Assembly (NCBI GenBank): GCA_026388365.1
Contig: JAPLJW010000340.1
Location: forward strand, 1 to 34,780
Length of the DNA: 34,780 nucleotides
From: Deltaproteobacteria bacterium
GTDB taxonomy: Bacteria; Desulfobacterota; Syntrophia; Syntrophales; UBA5619
Direction of reading: 5' to 3'
Shown here: one piece after another, positions 9,058 through 16,749 of the stretch
How positions within the stretch are numbered: position 1 is the first letter of the stretch
Layout: each line of letters opens with the position of its first letter
The notes under the pieces: generated by a model
Told to the model about the DNA's origin: nothing
Databases searched by the model: none
What the model saw: the letters and a program-made list of their open reading frames with translations, nothing else
Translations under genes and position numbers: made by a program

Positions 9058-10036
9058 GCCCCTTACCCATTTCTCCGTGATCGTGCCTGTTTACAACGGT
9101 TCGGAGACCCTCGATGCCTGCCTCGCAGCGCTCGTTGGTCAGGACTACCCGCCCGAACGTTTCGAGGTCATCGTGGTCGACGACGGGTCGACCGATGAAA
9201 CTGCCGCAACCGCATCCCGCCACCCTATCCGCCTGATCAAGCTGCCGGAGAACCGGGGACGCATTGAGGCAAGGCTTCGCGGCGCCGCGGAGGCCCGTTT
9301 CGACACGCTGATCTATAACGACGTGCGGGTCGTGCCGGGGCGGGAGCTTCTGGCAAAGATCAGCGAGCGGGGTTACGAGCCAGTCATCCCCGACATCCGG
9401 GATTATGACGGTAGCGGTTGGGGATTTGCCCGTTTCTTCTATCTTCTGCGGTGCAGGCTTTACGCCTCGTATTACTCCCTCTCAAAGGATCGGGCCGATT
9501 TCTGGATCACAAAAGAGAATTTCGACCGGGCGCCCAAGGGGACGACCTGCTTCGTCTGCAGCCGCAATCGCTGGCTTGCGAGCCAGCCGGAGAAGGCCGA
9601 CCGGGAGACGAGCGACGATACGCGCATCCTTCGCAAGATCGTCGAGACTAAGCCCATCCTTCGCACCACAGCCGTATCAGCCCATTATCTTCAGAGGACG
9701 GATTTCTCGGCGGTGATGCATCACACCTACGAGAGAGGGCCCCGCTTCGCCGATTATTATCTCCGGCCGGGGGGGCGCTACTTCGCGCTCTATGCAGGGA
9801 TCTGGGGATTCATCCTGCTTTGGCTGTTATTGGCTATCTGGGACCTGCGGCTTGGAATGGCTGGCGCCGCCCTGATTCTTGCCGCTTTTACCGGCGCCAT
9901 CGCCTGCCTGAGCCGGAACTGGAGTGATGTCTTCGTCGTGGCCGTGTGCCTGCCCGCCGTCGCGGCGGCCTTCGGCGTTGGAATTCTTAAGTGGCAACTC
10001 GGAATCATATCCCGATGCGGAACGAAACGGCGATGA
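9050..10036 (+). CDS. Family 2 glycosyltransferase with C-terminal membrane helices
   Basis: This 328-aa protein opens with a GT-A domain (FSVIVPVYNGSETLDACLAA, then VVDDGSTDET). Two hydrophobic helices lie near 245-305 (YFALYAGIWGFILLWLLLAI and onward), consistent with attachment to the inner membrane. At the usual metal-binding DxD position it reads YNDVRV, and an SDD segment (ETSDDTRIL) occupies the place where a catalytic acid is expected. It overlaps the epimerase gene by 8 bases and shares an ATGA overlap with the next methyltransferase gene, so translation is probably coupled. It most likely transfers a sugar during surface glycan assembly. Donor and acceptor are unknown. Confidence 0.82.
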   Translation: MAEPLTHFSVIVPVYNGSETLDACLAALVGQDYPPERFEVIVVDDGSTDETAATASRHPIRLIKLPENRGRIEARLRGAAEARFDTLIYNDVRVVPGRELLAKISERGYEPVIPDIRDYDGSGWGFARFFYLLRCRLYASYYSLSKDRADFWITKENFDRAPKGTTCFVCSRNRWLASQPEKADRETSDDTRILRKIVETKPILRTTAVSAHYLQRTDFSAVMHHTYERGPRFADYYLRPGGRYFALYAGIWGFILLWLLLAIWDLRLGMAGAALILAAFTGAIACLSRNWSDVFVVAVCLPAVAAAFGVGILKWQLGIISRCGTKRR

Positions 10037-10737
10037 GAAATCCTTATGATGAAGGTTACTTCAGACGGTTGAACCGCCTGAATAGGATCGGCAACAATCC
10101 GTATCGAGAATCTCAACGCCTGGATGTGATCGAGCATCTCTGCAGGCCGATGCATGAAGACCGGATCCTCGAACTGGGGTGCGGGACCGGCGTGTATACT
10201 CGTTTGCTTGCCGGTCACGCCCGGGGAATCGTCGGCGTCGATTTTTCCGAAGCGGCGATCATTAGGGCCCGATCGGAGAACAGCGCGGAAAACATTCAAT
10301 ATGTCTTGACGGATATTCAAAATCTGAGCCCTTTTCTCCGGGACACCTTTCAGAAAGTGGTCGCCGTTGACGTTCTGGAACATCTGACTGACGTCCAACT
10401 TGTCAACGTACTGCGCGAGGTGAACCGGGTACTCAGCAGGCAGGGTCTTTTCATTCTGTTTACACCCTGCCGAACCCACTGGATCGAACGATTAAAAAGC
10501 CGGAACTTTCTGCTCAAGCAGACCCCAGGCCACATCGGCGTGCGCACCGAGCAGGAAATCAGGGATTCCATGCAACGATCGGGTCTTCAGGTGAACGAGA
10601 TCATCCGTTATGAAACCTGCATTCCCGTCCTGAGACTGCTGGAGCGGCATTTAAAAAAACTTCCGTCGATTGGAAACCACTTCGTGTCACGTCTGGGAAT
10701 GTCTGCTTCTAAGGCCGGACGGGAACCGGATGAATGA
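10033..10737 (+). CDS. Class I SAM-dependent methyltransferase
   Basis: This 234-aa protein has the Rossmann motif I ILELGCGTGVYTR, then GIVGVDFSEAAI (motif post-I) and KVVAVDVLEHL (motif II). That is the Methyltransf_11/UbiE-like arrangement. The ATG at 10033 is chosen because it forms an ATGA overlap with the preceding glycosyltransferase stop and falls just before the conserved NPYDEGYF start. In-frame ATGs at 9991 and 10015 would lengthen the overlap. Inside a glycan cluster it probably methylates a sugar or a lipid-linked intermediate, but the acceptor is not deducible. It is followed 17 bases later by a second, dissimilar methyltransferase. Confidence 0.88.
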   Translation: MRNPYDEGYFRRLNRLNRIGNNPYRESQRLDVIEHLCRPMHEDRILELGCGTGVYTRLLAGHARGIVGVDFSEAAIIRARSENSAENIQYVLTDIQNLSPFLRDTFQKVVAVDVLEHLTDVQLVNVLREVNRVLSRQGLFILFTPCRTHWIERLKSRNFLLKQTPGHIGVRTEQEIRDSMQRSGLQVNEIIRYETCIPVLRLLERHLKKLPSIGNHFVSRLGMSASKAGREPDE

Positions 10738-10754
10738 ATTGATCGAGGTGAATT

Positions 10755-11489
10755 GTGTGGGAGTTCGCAAGAAAGAGGCTTCATGACATCCGCGAGCAGG
10801 CTGTGACCGATTATCATAAGTGCATCGTGAGATGCCTTGAGCCTGCCGAGCACCCGGTTTCATTATTGGACTGCGGCTGCGACGACGGAGCATGGACAAT
10901 TGAACTAGGAAGAGCGATCGGGAGCGTCATGTTATTTGGCATAGAAATCGTGGAAGAACACCGCCAAATTGCCCGGCATCGGGGTGTCTGTGCCGAAAGG
11001 GCCGATCTGAATCTTGATTTCCCTTTTCCGGATAAGACCTTCGATGTCATCCATGCCAACCAGGTGATCGAGCATCTGAAAGACACGGACAGTTTCCTCA
11101 AAGAGATATGGAGGACCCTCAAGCCGGGCGGCTATGCTGTGATCTGTACGGAGAATCTGAGCAGCTGGCATAACATAGTTTCCCTCGTCTTTGGGTGGCA
11201 GCCATTTTCCCTCACCAACGTCTGCGGGAAACGCTTCCAGATCGGCAACCCGCTCGCGATTAACTACGATACCGAACCATCAAACCCACAGAGCTGGCAG
11301 CACCAACGTGTTTTTGCATACCGCGGGTTGAAAGAAATTTTAATCGTTCATGGCTTCGTCATCGAGCATATCGAGGGATCGGGGTACTTTCCCCTGCCGC
11401 GCTGGCTGAGCAAACTCGATCCAAGGCACGCCGCGTTTCTCACATTGAAAGTCAGAAAAACCGGTGGCAGAGGAACGCAGACGGTTTGA
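10755..11489 (+). CDS. Class I SAM-dependent methyltransferase (second)
   Basis: This 244-aa protein begins with GTG, preceded by GAGGTG at 10745-10750. Motif I is LLDCGCDDGAWTIELG, followed by LFGIEIVEEH and the motif II region FDVIHANQVIEHL. The segment LKPGGYAVICTENLSSWHNI is typical of Methyltransf_11/23 enzymes acting in polysaccharide or lipid pathways. It belongs to the same rightward run as the glycosyltransferases. With its neighbour it gives the cluster two methyltransferases, as expected for methylated surface sugars. The substrate is unknown, and no active-site specificity can be read from the sequence. Confidence 0.86.
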   Translation: MWEFARKRLHDIREQAVTDYHKCIVRCLEPAEHPVSLLDCGCDDGAWTIELGRAIGSVMLFGIEIVEEHRQIARHRGVCAERADLNLDFPFPDKTFDVIHANQVIEHLKDTDSFLKEIWRTLKPGGYAVICTENLSSWHNIVSLVFGWQPFSLTNVCGKRFQIGNPLAINYDTEPSNPQSWQHQRVFAYRGLKEILIVHGFVIEHIEGSGYFPLPRWLSKLDPRHAAFLTLKVRKTGGRGTQTV

Positions 11490-11565
11490 CAAACAAGGCC
11501 GTCTGCTGCCTGCGCGGCGGACCCGAAGCCGTTGGGCATAGGGCAGGCCGGGTTCACAGGACAAA

Positions 11566-12522
11566 ATGAACGCAAAAACGATCATATCTCTGGTATTATT
11601 TTTCATCGCTGCCGCGGGGATCGGGTTTTATCTGAAACACAACCCCGGGCTGATCGGCTACGTGCGGAACATCTCCCCCTGGAGCATGCTTCTTCTTTTT
11701 CTGGTGAGTGTAGCCACATTTGCGGCAAATGGCCTATGCCTCCGGATTTTTGCGAAAAAGTTCAGCATCTATCTCAAGTGGAAGGAGTGGTTCGGCCTAT
11801 CCGCTGTGACGGCCATGGGAAATTATCTGACCCCGTTCTCGGGTGGGATGGTTGCACGCGCCGCCTACCTGAAGCATCGTTATGATTTCCCCTATGCCCA
11901 TTTTCTGGCGATGCTGGCCGCAAACTACATGATTGCCTTCGCGGTGATCAGTTTCACCGGGATCGTCACCCTGCTCACGCTGACCGGGACAGGAAGCTTC
12001 TCGTGGCCGGTTCTCCTGTTCTTTCTGGCAACCCTGTCGACGATCCTTCTGGTCTCGCATGTGCCGTCCGTGGCCGCCGGAAAACAACATCGGTTGCTGC
12101 GTCTCGTTCAACCTGCGCTGGAAGGCTTCGACATCATCCGGAATGACAGAGCGCTCTGGGGGAAGCTCATCGCCCTGACCTTCTTCAACGTTGCGGCCGG
12201 GGGGCTTCTCTTTTTCGTGTCCTTTGCGTCCATCGGGTTTGCCGTCCCGTTCACAATGGCGCTCCTGATCTATTTGCTGACATCCTTCACGCTCCTGATC
12301 AATATCACACCCGGAAATCTCGGCGTGCAGGAAACCGCGGCGACTCTTGCTGCTGCGATCCTCGGAGCCGGAGCAGACATGGGGCTTCTCGCAGCGCTGA
12401 TCGTCCGGGCCGTGACGATTCTCTCTGCCTTTGCACTGGGCCCGATCTTTAGTTATCTGCTGTCGAAGGAACTGACCAAGTATTCGGGCAGAACGCCACT
12501 CAACGAGAAAGAATATCCTTGA
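11566..12522 (+). CDS. Lysylphosphatidylglycerol synthase TM-region / flippase-like membrane protein (UPF0104)
   Basis: This 318-aa inner-membrane protein has about eight hydrophobic helices and hallmark segments of the LPG_synthase_TM family. These are GNYLTPFSGGMVARAAYL near residues 85-102 and NITPGNLGVQETAATL near 246-261. Members without the soluble synthase domain are thought to move or hold lipids, and they often sit in glycan or glycolipid clusters. The start ATG at 11566 follows AGGA at 11557-11560. It is the last gene of the rightward glycan run. A 76-base gap before it contains a weak 9-bp stem (about 11502-11523), so its cotranscription with the methyltransferases is uncertain. 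The family assignment is good; function is inferred. Confidence 0.82.
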   Translation: MNAKTIISLVLFFIAAAGIGFYLKHNPGLIGYVRNISPWSMLLLFLVSVATFAANGLCLRIFAKKFSIYLKWKEWFGLSAVTAMGNYLTPFSGGMVARAAYLKHRYDFPYAHFLAMLAANYMIAFAVISFTGIVTLLTLTGTGSFSWPVLLFFLATLSTILLVSHVPSVAAGKQHRLLRLVQPALEGFDIIRNDRALWGKLIALTFFNVAAGGLLFFVSFASIGFAVPFTMALLIYLLTSFTLLINITPGNLGVQETAATLAAAILGAGADMGLLAALIVRAVTILSAFALGPIFSYLLSKELTKYSGRTPLNEKEYP

Positions 12523-12536
12523 GCTACCGGGAACAA

Positions 12537-12644
12537 ACCTGAATGCTTCAGATGGGTAGCCACATAAAGCAGACCCAGCGGAGGGACGACAATGCTCTGG
12601 TATTCCCGTTGTCTTGCCGGAGGATTGATGAAAACGATCTTCAC
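12537..12644 (-). pseudogene. N-terminal stub of a B12-binding radical SAM protein
   Basis: A GTG start at 12644 opens a 36-codon stretch (KIVFINPPARQREYQ, then PPLGLLYVATHLKHSG). It matches the first strand and helix of the cobalamin-binding domain in BchE-like radical SAM enzymes. After codon 36 the resemblance stops and the frame runs into the end of the flippase-like gene. No radical SAM CxxxCxxC motif is present. It is a truncated remnant. The GTG overlaps the stop of the upstream winged-helix fragment by 4 bases, so the two were once coupled. Confidence 0.65.
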
Positions 12645-12772
12645 TGAATAACCTCGTCAGGCAAAATGATCTCATAGCCGACGGTCCGTCCTTTGCCGAT
12701 CCGCCTGAGAACACCTATCGCATGAAGTCGATCCAGTTCCCGGTAGGCTGTTGCGGTGCTGAACTTTGCCAT
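12641..12772 (-). pseudogene. Winged-helix DNA-binding fragment (possible regulator remnant)
   Basis: A 43-codon ORF reads FSTATAYRELDRLHAIGV, then LRRIGKGRTVGYEIILP. The pattern of a recognition helix followed by a beta wing resembles C-terminal winged helices in Fic-type proteins or small regulators. The N-terminal part is missing or out of frame: the sequence upstream is open in another frame (to 12902) without clear homology. Its TGA overlaps the GTG of the radical-SAM stub, suggesting a former two-gene unit. It could still be expressed as a small protein, but decay is the simpler reading. Confidence 0.45.
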
Positions 12773-12862
12773 CGATGCGTTTTACAAGGGCATTGACAAC
12801 ATAATCATCCATGCCGTTGAACATGATATGGTCCGCACCCAGGACATTATCTTTGATTACCT

Positions 12863-12890
12863 CACGACCGGGAAGAAAAGCCCGGTCGTG
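12863..12890 (-). terminator. GC-rich hairpin downstream of the mce operon (terminator-like)
   Basis: CACGACCGGG and CCCGGTCGTG form a perfect 10-bp stem around an 8-base loop, 29 bases beyond the stop of the epimerase gene. No T-run follows on the minus strand, so it may protect the 3' end or act with Rho rather than be a classic intrinsic terminator. Confidence 0.45.
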
Positions 12891-12918
12891 AAATTGAATC
12901 ATCCAACAAATTCTGACA

Positions 12919-13368
12919 CTACTTTTTCCAGCACATTTCCAATCTTTTTGCAGCGCTTAAATGTTTAGCCTCGCCCAGATATTCCGTCACCTGCAGAACA
13001 GTGCCAAAAGCACTTCTGGCTCCTAAAATTACTTCTTGTCTCACCCCACTGATATCATCTCCGGGGGCGTATTTTAGTCCTTCAGCGGCAAACTTTTCTT
13101 TGGCTTGTTGCAGACTATCAACCTCTACTCCGATATGCTGAACTCCCTCACCAAATTTTTCTATATGTTTTGCTACAAATCCCTCGGGACTGGTCGATTC
13201 TAGAAGCGTAATCATATCTTCTCCCAGTTGGAAAATTAGTACGCGGTATTGTCCTTTCTCATTTGTCTGTTCTATAATAAATTTAGCCCCATAAACCTTT
13301 TCTAACCGTGCTCTTGTTGCCGCCGCATCTTTTACAGCAAAAGCAATGTGATCAACTTTTTTAATCAT
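12919..13368 (-). CDS. mce: Methylmalonyl-CoA epimerase (VOC superfamily)
   Basis: The enzyme interconverts the (S) and (R) forms of methylmalonyl-CoA, linking propionyl-CoA to succinyl-CoA. The 149-aa protein has two VOC beta-alpha-beta-beta-beta modules. Candidate metal ligands are His7 (VDHIAFAV), His78 (GVQHIGVEV) and Glu129 (LQVTEY), which match the family's positions. The start has a strong ribosome binding site (GAGGAGGTG seven bases upstream). It is the last gene of a leftward operon that also encodes an acyl-CoA dehydrogenase, Etf and a TRAP importer, 89 bases after dctM. Its presence suggests the imported acid is degraded through propionyl- or methylmalonyl-CoA. No mutase or carboxylase gene is in the window. 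Confidence 0.9.
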   Translation of the reverse strand: MIKKVDHIAFAVKDAAATRARLEKVYGAKFIIEQTNEKGQYRVLIFQLGEDMITLLESTSPEGFVAKHIEKFGEGVQHIGVEVDSLQQAKEKFAAEGLKYAPGDDISGVRQEVILGARSAFGTVLQVTEYLGEAKHLSAAKRLEMCWKK

Positions 13369-13457
13369 TTAAATACACCTCCTCTTTATTAATAAAATCT
13401 GATTAAACATCCGAACTTACTTCACCGCAAGAGCCAACTTATTTTTTCTACAAAATA

Positions 13458-14744
13458 TCATTTCATCATATTAGGTAATAACATGGCGATTCCCGGGAAA
13501 ATGATCATGATCGCCAAACCGATAAATGAAAATACCAACAGTCGCACCCCTCCCCTGAATACCACCGTAAGTGGAATACCCGCGGCGCCGCTGACGATGA
13601 AACAGTTAATTCCCACCGGCGGTGTAATCAGCCCAATTTCCAGTATCATCACCAGTATCACGCCGAACCAAATCGGGTTGTAACCTAAACTGGTAATCAA
13701 GGGAAAAACCAAAGGAATAGTCAGAAGCATGCAACCGATGGCATCTAAGAACATGCCCAGTACAACATATATCAAAAGGATGAGCAGCAAAATGAAAATC
13801 CGGTGAACCGGAAGAGCACTGACATAGCTGATTACCGCCTGAGAAGTGCCTGTCAAGGTCATAAAGTAAGCGAAAATTGTGGCGCCGATAATGATTATGA
13901 AGATCATGCCGCATGTTTTTAAGGTTGCACGCAATGCTTCCATAATTTTGTGCCCACTGATGCTGCGATTAGCCAAACCGGTCACCAGGCTCATGACCGC
14001 CCCTACCGCCGCAGCCTCAGTCGGAGTTGCAAGCCCTGAGTATAAAGAACCCAGAACAACGACCGCAATTAAGAACAATGGCCACATTCCTCTAACCGAC
14101 GCCCACCGCTCTTTCCAAGTGAATGGGGGAATAGGCGGAGCTTCATCGGGGTGCATCGACACCACTATCAGTATGCCAATGATATAAATAATCGTCATCA
14201 TAATACCCGGAAGCATCCCTGCTATAAGTAGCTTCCCAATCGACTCTTCCGTCGATATGCCATAGATCACCATGAGCAGGCTCGGGGGGATGATGGCAGC
14301 GAGGGTGGCGGCAATAGCCACTGTCCCTGATGCCAATTCAGGGCTGTATTTGAACCTGAGCATTTCCGGCACAGCGATACGCGAGAAGGTGGCCGCGGAT
14401 GCCGAACTCGACCCCGAACAGGCCCCGAAAACCGCCCCCCCGAAGAAGGTCGCCATGGCCAAGCCTCCGCGCCAATGTCCGATCCATTTATATGCGCCTA
14501 CAAATGCCCTCTGGGCAAACCCCGACTCGTTTAAGAACTCCGCCATCAATACAAATAGGGGTATGGTTGTGTAGGAGTAATGAGCCGCGCCGCGATAGGG
14601 TGTCGTCATGAGCATCCCGAGGGCGGTGTCTAATCCTGCGGTCAGCGTCAGTCCGATAAACCCGGCGAAACCCAGCGAAAACCCAATAGGCACACCTATC
14701 CCAATGAAAATGAAGAGACATAAAACTCCGCAGATTATCGCCAT
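13458..14744 (-). CDS. dctM: TRAP transporter large permease subunit (DctM)
   Basis: This is the ion-coupled permease of a tripartite ATP-independent periplasmic transporter, which imports carboxylates with Na+ or H+. The 428-aa protein has about 12 membrane helices. Family segments include GIGVPIGFSLGFAGFIGL at the N-terminus, GGAVFGACSGSSSASAATFS near 105-125, TPTEAAAVGAV near 215-225, and the C-terminal EIGLITPPVGINCFIVSG. Its ATG overlaps the dctQ stop by one base (TAATG), so translation is coupled. Neighbours dctQ and dctP complete the transporter. The gene is intact. The substrate is not given by the permease sequence; the beta-oxidation genes in the operon suggest an organic acid. Confidence 0.95.
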   Translation of the reverse strand: MAIICGVLCLFIFIGIGVPIGFSLGFAGFIGLTLTAGLDTALGMLMTTPYRGAAHYSYTTIPLFVLMAEFLNESGFAQRAFVGAYKWIGHWRGGLAMATFFGGAVFGACSGSSSASAATFSRIAVPEMLRFKYSPELASGTVAIAATLAAIIPPSLLMVIYGISTEESIGKLLIAGMLPGIMMTIIYIIGILIVVSMHPDEAPPIPPFTWKERWASVRGMWPLFLIAVVVLGSLYSGLATPTEAAAVGAVMSLVTGLANRSISGHKIMEALRATLKTCGMIFIIIIGATIFAYFMTLTGTSQAVISYVSALPVHRIFILLLILLIYVVLGMFLDAIGCMLLTIPLVFPLITSLGYNPIWFGVILVMILEIGLITPPVGINCFIVSGAAGIPLTVVFRGGVRLLVFSFIGLAIMIIFPGIAMLLPNMMK

Positions 14745-15253
14745 TATGCCACCTCCGCTATATCGGTTTTATCAGCTTTTTTATTACCTATTAAGGCTTG
14801 AAAAAGGCGAATGCATAGCAATGCAGAGCCTAAAACCAGTATGAGATAAGCGGGCCAAAGAATATACGCCAGGGATGATTTGGATAAGCTTCCGGAAGTA
14901 TATGTATTTACCATCTGTTTATATCCCTGCCCTGTTATTAAAAACATATAAACCAAGCCAATCAAGGACACTAACTTTAAAATGGTTTTCTTGACATGAA
15001 CGGACATGAATTGATCGAATAGTTCCACGCTGACATGTCCATTCCTGGTAAAGGTATAACTGATAGCGAAAAATATGACTATAACCATCAAATAGTCTTC
15101 TGTAATTTCCAAGGCGCCAACGAGCGGGTGATTAAATATATATCGGCCCATAACATCTAAAAATATGTACAGGGTCATGATCGCCAGGGTAATCGAGGCT
15201 ATTATTGTCATTACCTGCTCTATCTTGTCTACGATCATATTGAAAGTTTTCAT
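14744..15253 (-). CDS. dctQ: TRAP transporter small permease subunit (DctQ)
   Basis: This is the small four-helix membrane subunit that pairs with DctM. The start at 15253 gives 169 aa and is preceded by AAAGGGGAG. The open frame extends 29 codons further upstream to 15340 but lacks a better site. Motifs include DVMGRYIFNHPLVGALEITE near residues 38-58 and GHVSVELFDQF near 77-87, both characteristic of DctQ. The upstream leader contains a 16-bp hairpin and a MITE-like element separating it from dctP. It is intact and coupled to dctM. Confidence 0.93.
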   Translation of the reverse strand: MKTFNMIVDKIEQVMTIIASITLAIMTLYIFLDVMGRYIFNHPLVGALEITEDYLMVIVIFFAISYTFTRNGHVSVELFDQFMSVHVKKTILKLVSLIGLVYMFLITGQGYKQMVNTYTSGSLSKSSLAYILWPAYLILVLGSALLCIRLFQALIGNKKADKTDIAEVA

Positions 15254-15296
15254 AACGCTCCCCTTTCGACACGCCTTTAAGCTTTTTGATATGCCG

Positions 15297-15343
15297 GGTT
15301 TGACGGCAATATGACGTTTATGGTTCAATATTGCCGTCAAACC
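15297..15343 (-). promoter_or_regulatory. Intercistronic hairpin between dctP and dctQ
   Basis: A perfect 16-bp inverted repeat (GGTTTGACGGCAATAT at 15297-15312, its complement at 15328-15343) encloses a 15-base loop. It lies 44 bases upstream of the dctQ start in the dctP-dctQ transcript. Hairpins at this spot in transporter operons commonly stabilise or terminate part of the message, so that the binding protein is made in excess. That role is inferred here. Confidence 0.55.
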
Positions 15344-15346
15344 ATG

Positions 15347-15513
15347 ACGAACTCGTAAAAAGTCGTCACCCCGGCGAACCCCCGGACCCCGTATCAGGTA
15401 CGGGGCTGTCCGGGGCAGGCGCCGGGGTCCAGTGCTTTTGTAACCATCTGATATTTCTGGATACCGGCTTTCGCCGGTATGACGTTCGGGGTGGATTTTC
15501 GACTTTTTACGAG
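15347..15513. repeat. MITE-like palindromic repeat element
   Basis: Perfect 14-bp terminal inverted repeats (CTCGTAAAAAGTCG at 15352-15365 and CGACTTTTTACGAG at 15500-15513) bound about 160 bp of non-coding DNA. Inside are a nested GC palindrome (ACCCCGGCG/CGCCGGGGT enclosing CCCGGAC/GTCCGGG and CCCCGTA/TACGGGG) and the hairpin ATACCGGC-TTTC-GCCGGTAT. Near-identical direct repeats of about 13 bases (GCCGTCAAACCATG left at 15333-15346, GCCGTCAACCATG right at 15514-15526) flank the element and could be a target duplication. No transposase is encoded. Similar small palindromic elements are common in deltaproteobacterial genomes. Confidence 0.65.
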
Positions 15514-15559
15514 GCCGTCAACCATGGTTTCTAAATAATATTTCCCCCCTTACGAATCG

Positions 15560-16642
15560 TTAGTTCTTGCGATTCTGTGCCGACAATTTGAACAATCTTT
15601 CAAGAACGCTGCGTCCATCCAAACCCTTGGCTGCCATAGCTTTGTACCAGGCCTCTTTGACCGGATCCTGAAACGCTGCCCATTCTTTTTGCTCTGCTGG
15701 AGTCAAGTCTGTTATTTTTATGCCCTTCTTAATAAACTCTTGTTTCCATTTTAAGTCTTCCTTAACCGTCTCGCGGGCCAAATTTTCCGAAGCGTCTTTG
15801 GAAGCCTGTCCCATGGCCTTTTTTACGTCATCAGGCATCTTTTGATAGACCTTCTCGTTGATGACATAACCTAAAATGCCGCCTGAAATATTGAAACCCC
15901 ACAAGCCGTACTTGCACACTTCCTCAATCCGGTAGGCATGACCGCTGGCCGCTGAAAGAAGCACACCGTCGACGGTACCCCTCGATAACGCCTCATAAAT
16001 TTCAGGCGCCGCAATCATCACCGGAATAGCCCCTGGGTAACTGGCAAGAATATTATCCTGCTCGCCTCCCCCGCTTCTAATCTTCAGACCTTTAATATCT
16101 GCCGGTTTTTTGACCTCTTTCTTCGTAGTCCAAAGTTGGAAGTTTGCGTTGGCAAAGGGTAGAATGGGCCGTATCCCGTTTTTCAGGAAATCATTCTCCA
16201 AGACCGGGCTGGTCGTCGTCATTTCCATAATTGCCGGATTACCGTCAAGAGAATCACTCCAGGAGCCGGAGTAGGCGGCGGCTCCCGTGATGAGGGGCAT
16301 CCTTCCCGCGAAATAAGGCATAGGCAAATAACCGACATCGGCAACACCATTCGAAACTAAATCCAGCATATCGGAGGTTTTACCCAACTGTTCCCCGGGG
16401 AAATGCTTAAACTGGACACGACCGTTGGTCAGTTCCGTTACCCTTTTCATCCAAAACTGAATCCCGTTCTTGCTGATATAGTGGGTTATAGCAAAATGTT
16501 CCCCAACCTTCAGGGTAATCGTTTCGGCGCTATGTGCAGACATTGTGAAGGTTGGAACAAATAGCCCCAATATAAGGATTAAAGGCAACATCTTCTTCCC
16601 GGAAAACACACGACTGAAATACATACTTTTTCTGAGATACAT
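15560..16642 (-). CDS. dctP: TRAP transporter periplasmic solute-binding protein (DctP)
   Basis: This is the periplasmic receptor that captures a carboxylate and delivers it to DctQM. The start at 16642 (360 aa) is set by AAAGGAGGG eight bases upstream; longer in-frame starts to 16753 lack such a site. A signal peptide occupies about residues 1-38 (basic stretch, then LPLILILGLFVPTFTMSAHSA). The mature protein has DctP family features. These include FPGEQLGK, the IKGLKIRSGGG segment containing the arginine that usually clamps the substrate carboxylate, and YEALSRGTVDGV. It sits 107 bases after etfA in the same leftward operon. The ligand cannot be named from the sequence. Confidence 0.94.
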   Translation of the reverse strand: MYLRKSMYFSRVFSGKKMLPLILILGLFVPTFTMSAHSAETITLKVGEHFAITHYISKNGIQFWMKRVTELTNGRVQFKHFPGEQLGKTSDMLDLVSNGVADVGYLPMPYFAGRMPLITGAAAYSGSWSDSLDGNPAIMEMTTTSPVLENDFLKNGIRPILPFANANFQLWTTKKEVKKPADIKGLKIRSGGGEQDNILASYPGAIPVMIAAPEIYEALSRGTVDGVLLSAASGHAYRIEEVCKYGLWGFNISGGILGYVINEKVYQKMPDDVKKAMGQASKDASENLARETVKEDLKWKQEFIKKGIKITDLTPAEQKEWAAFQDPVKEAWYKAMAAKGLDGRSVLERLFKLSAQNRKN

Positions 16643-16749
16643 ATTTTTCCCTCCTTTGATTTTTTTATTAGACACTGGAAGTTTGCCAATTCCGCTATAC
16701 ATAAAATCACCTACCCTTACGAAATGTTGGCTTTCTTCCATGGTCCTTA

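Noticed and set aside
11797..12714. 305-codon minus-strand frame across the flippase-like gene
   Set aside because: It is antisense to a gene with clear family motifs, has no recognisable motif, and its composition is that of a shadow frame.
12672..12902. 76-codon minus-strand ORF upstream of the winged-helix fragment, considered as the missing N-terminus
   Set aside because: Part of it is formed by the hairpin at 12863-12890, it is in a different frame, and no homology could be seen; it is left as unassigned sequence.
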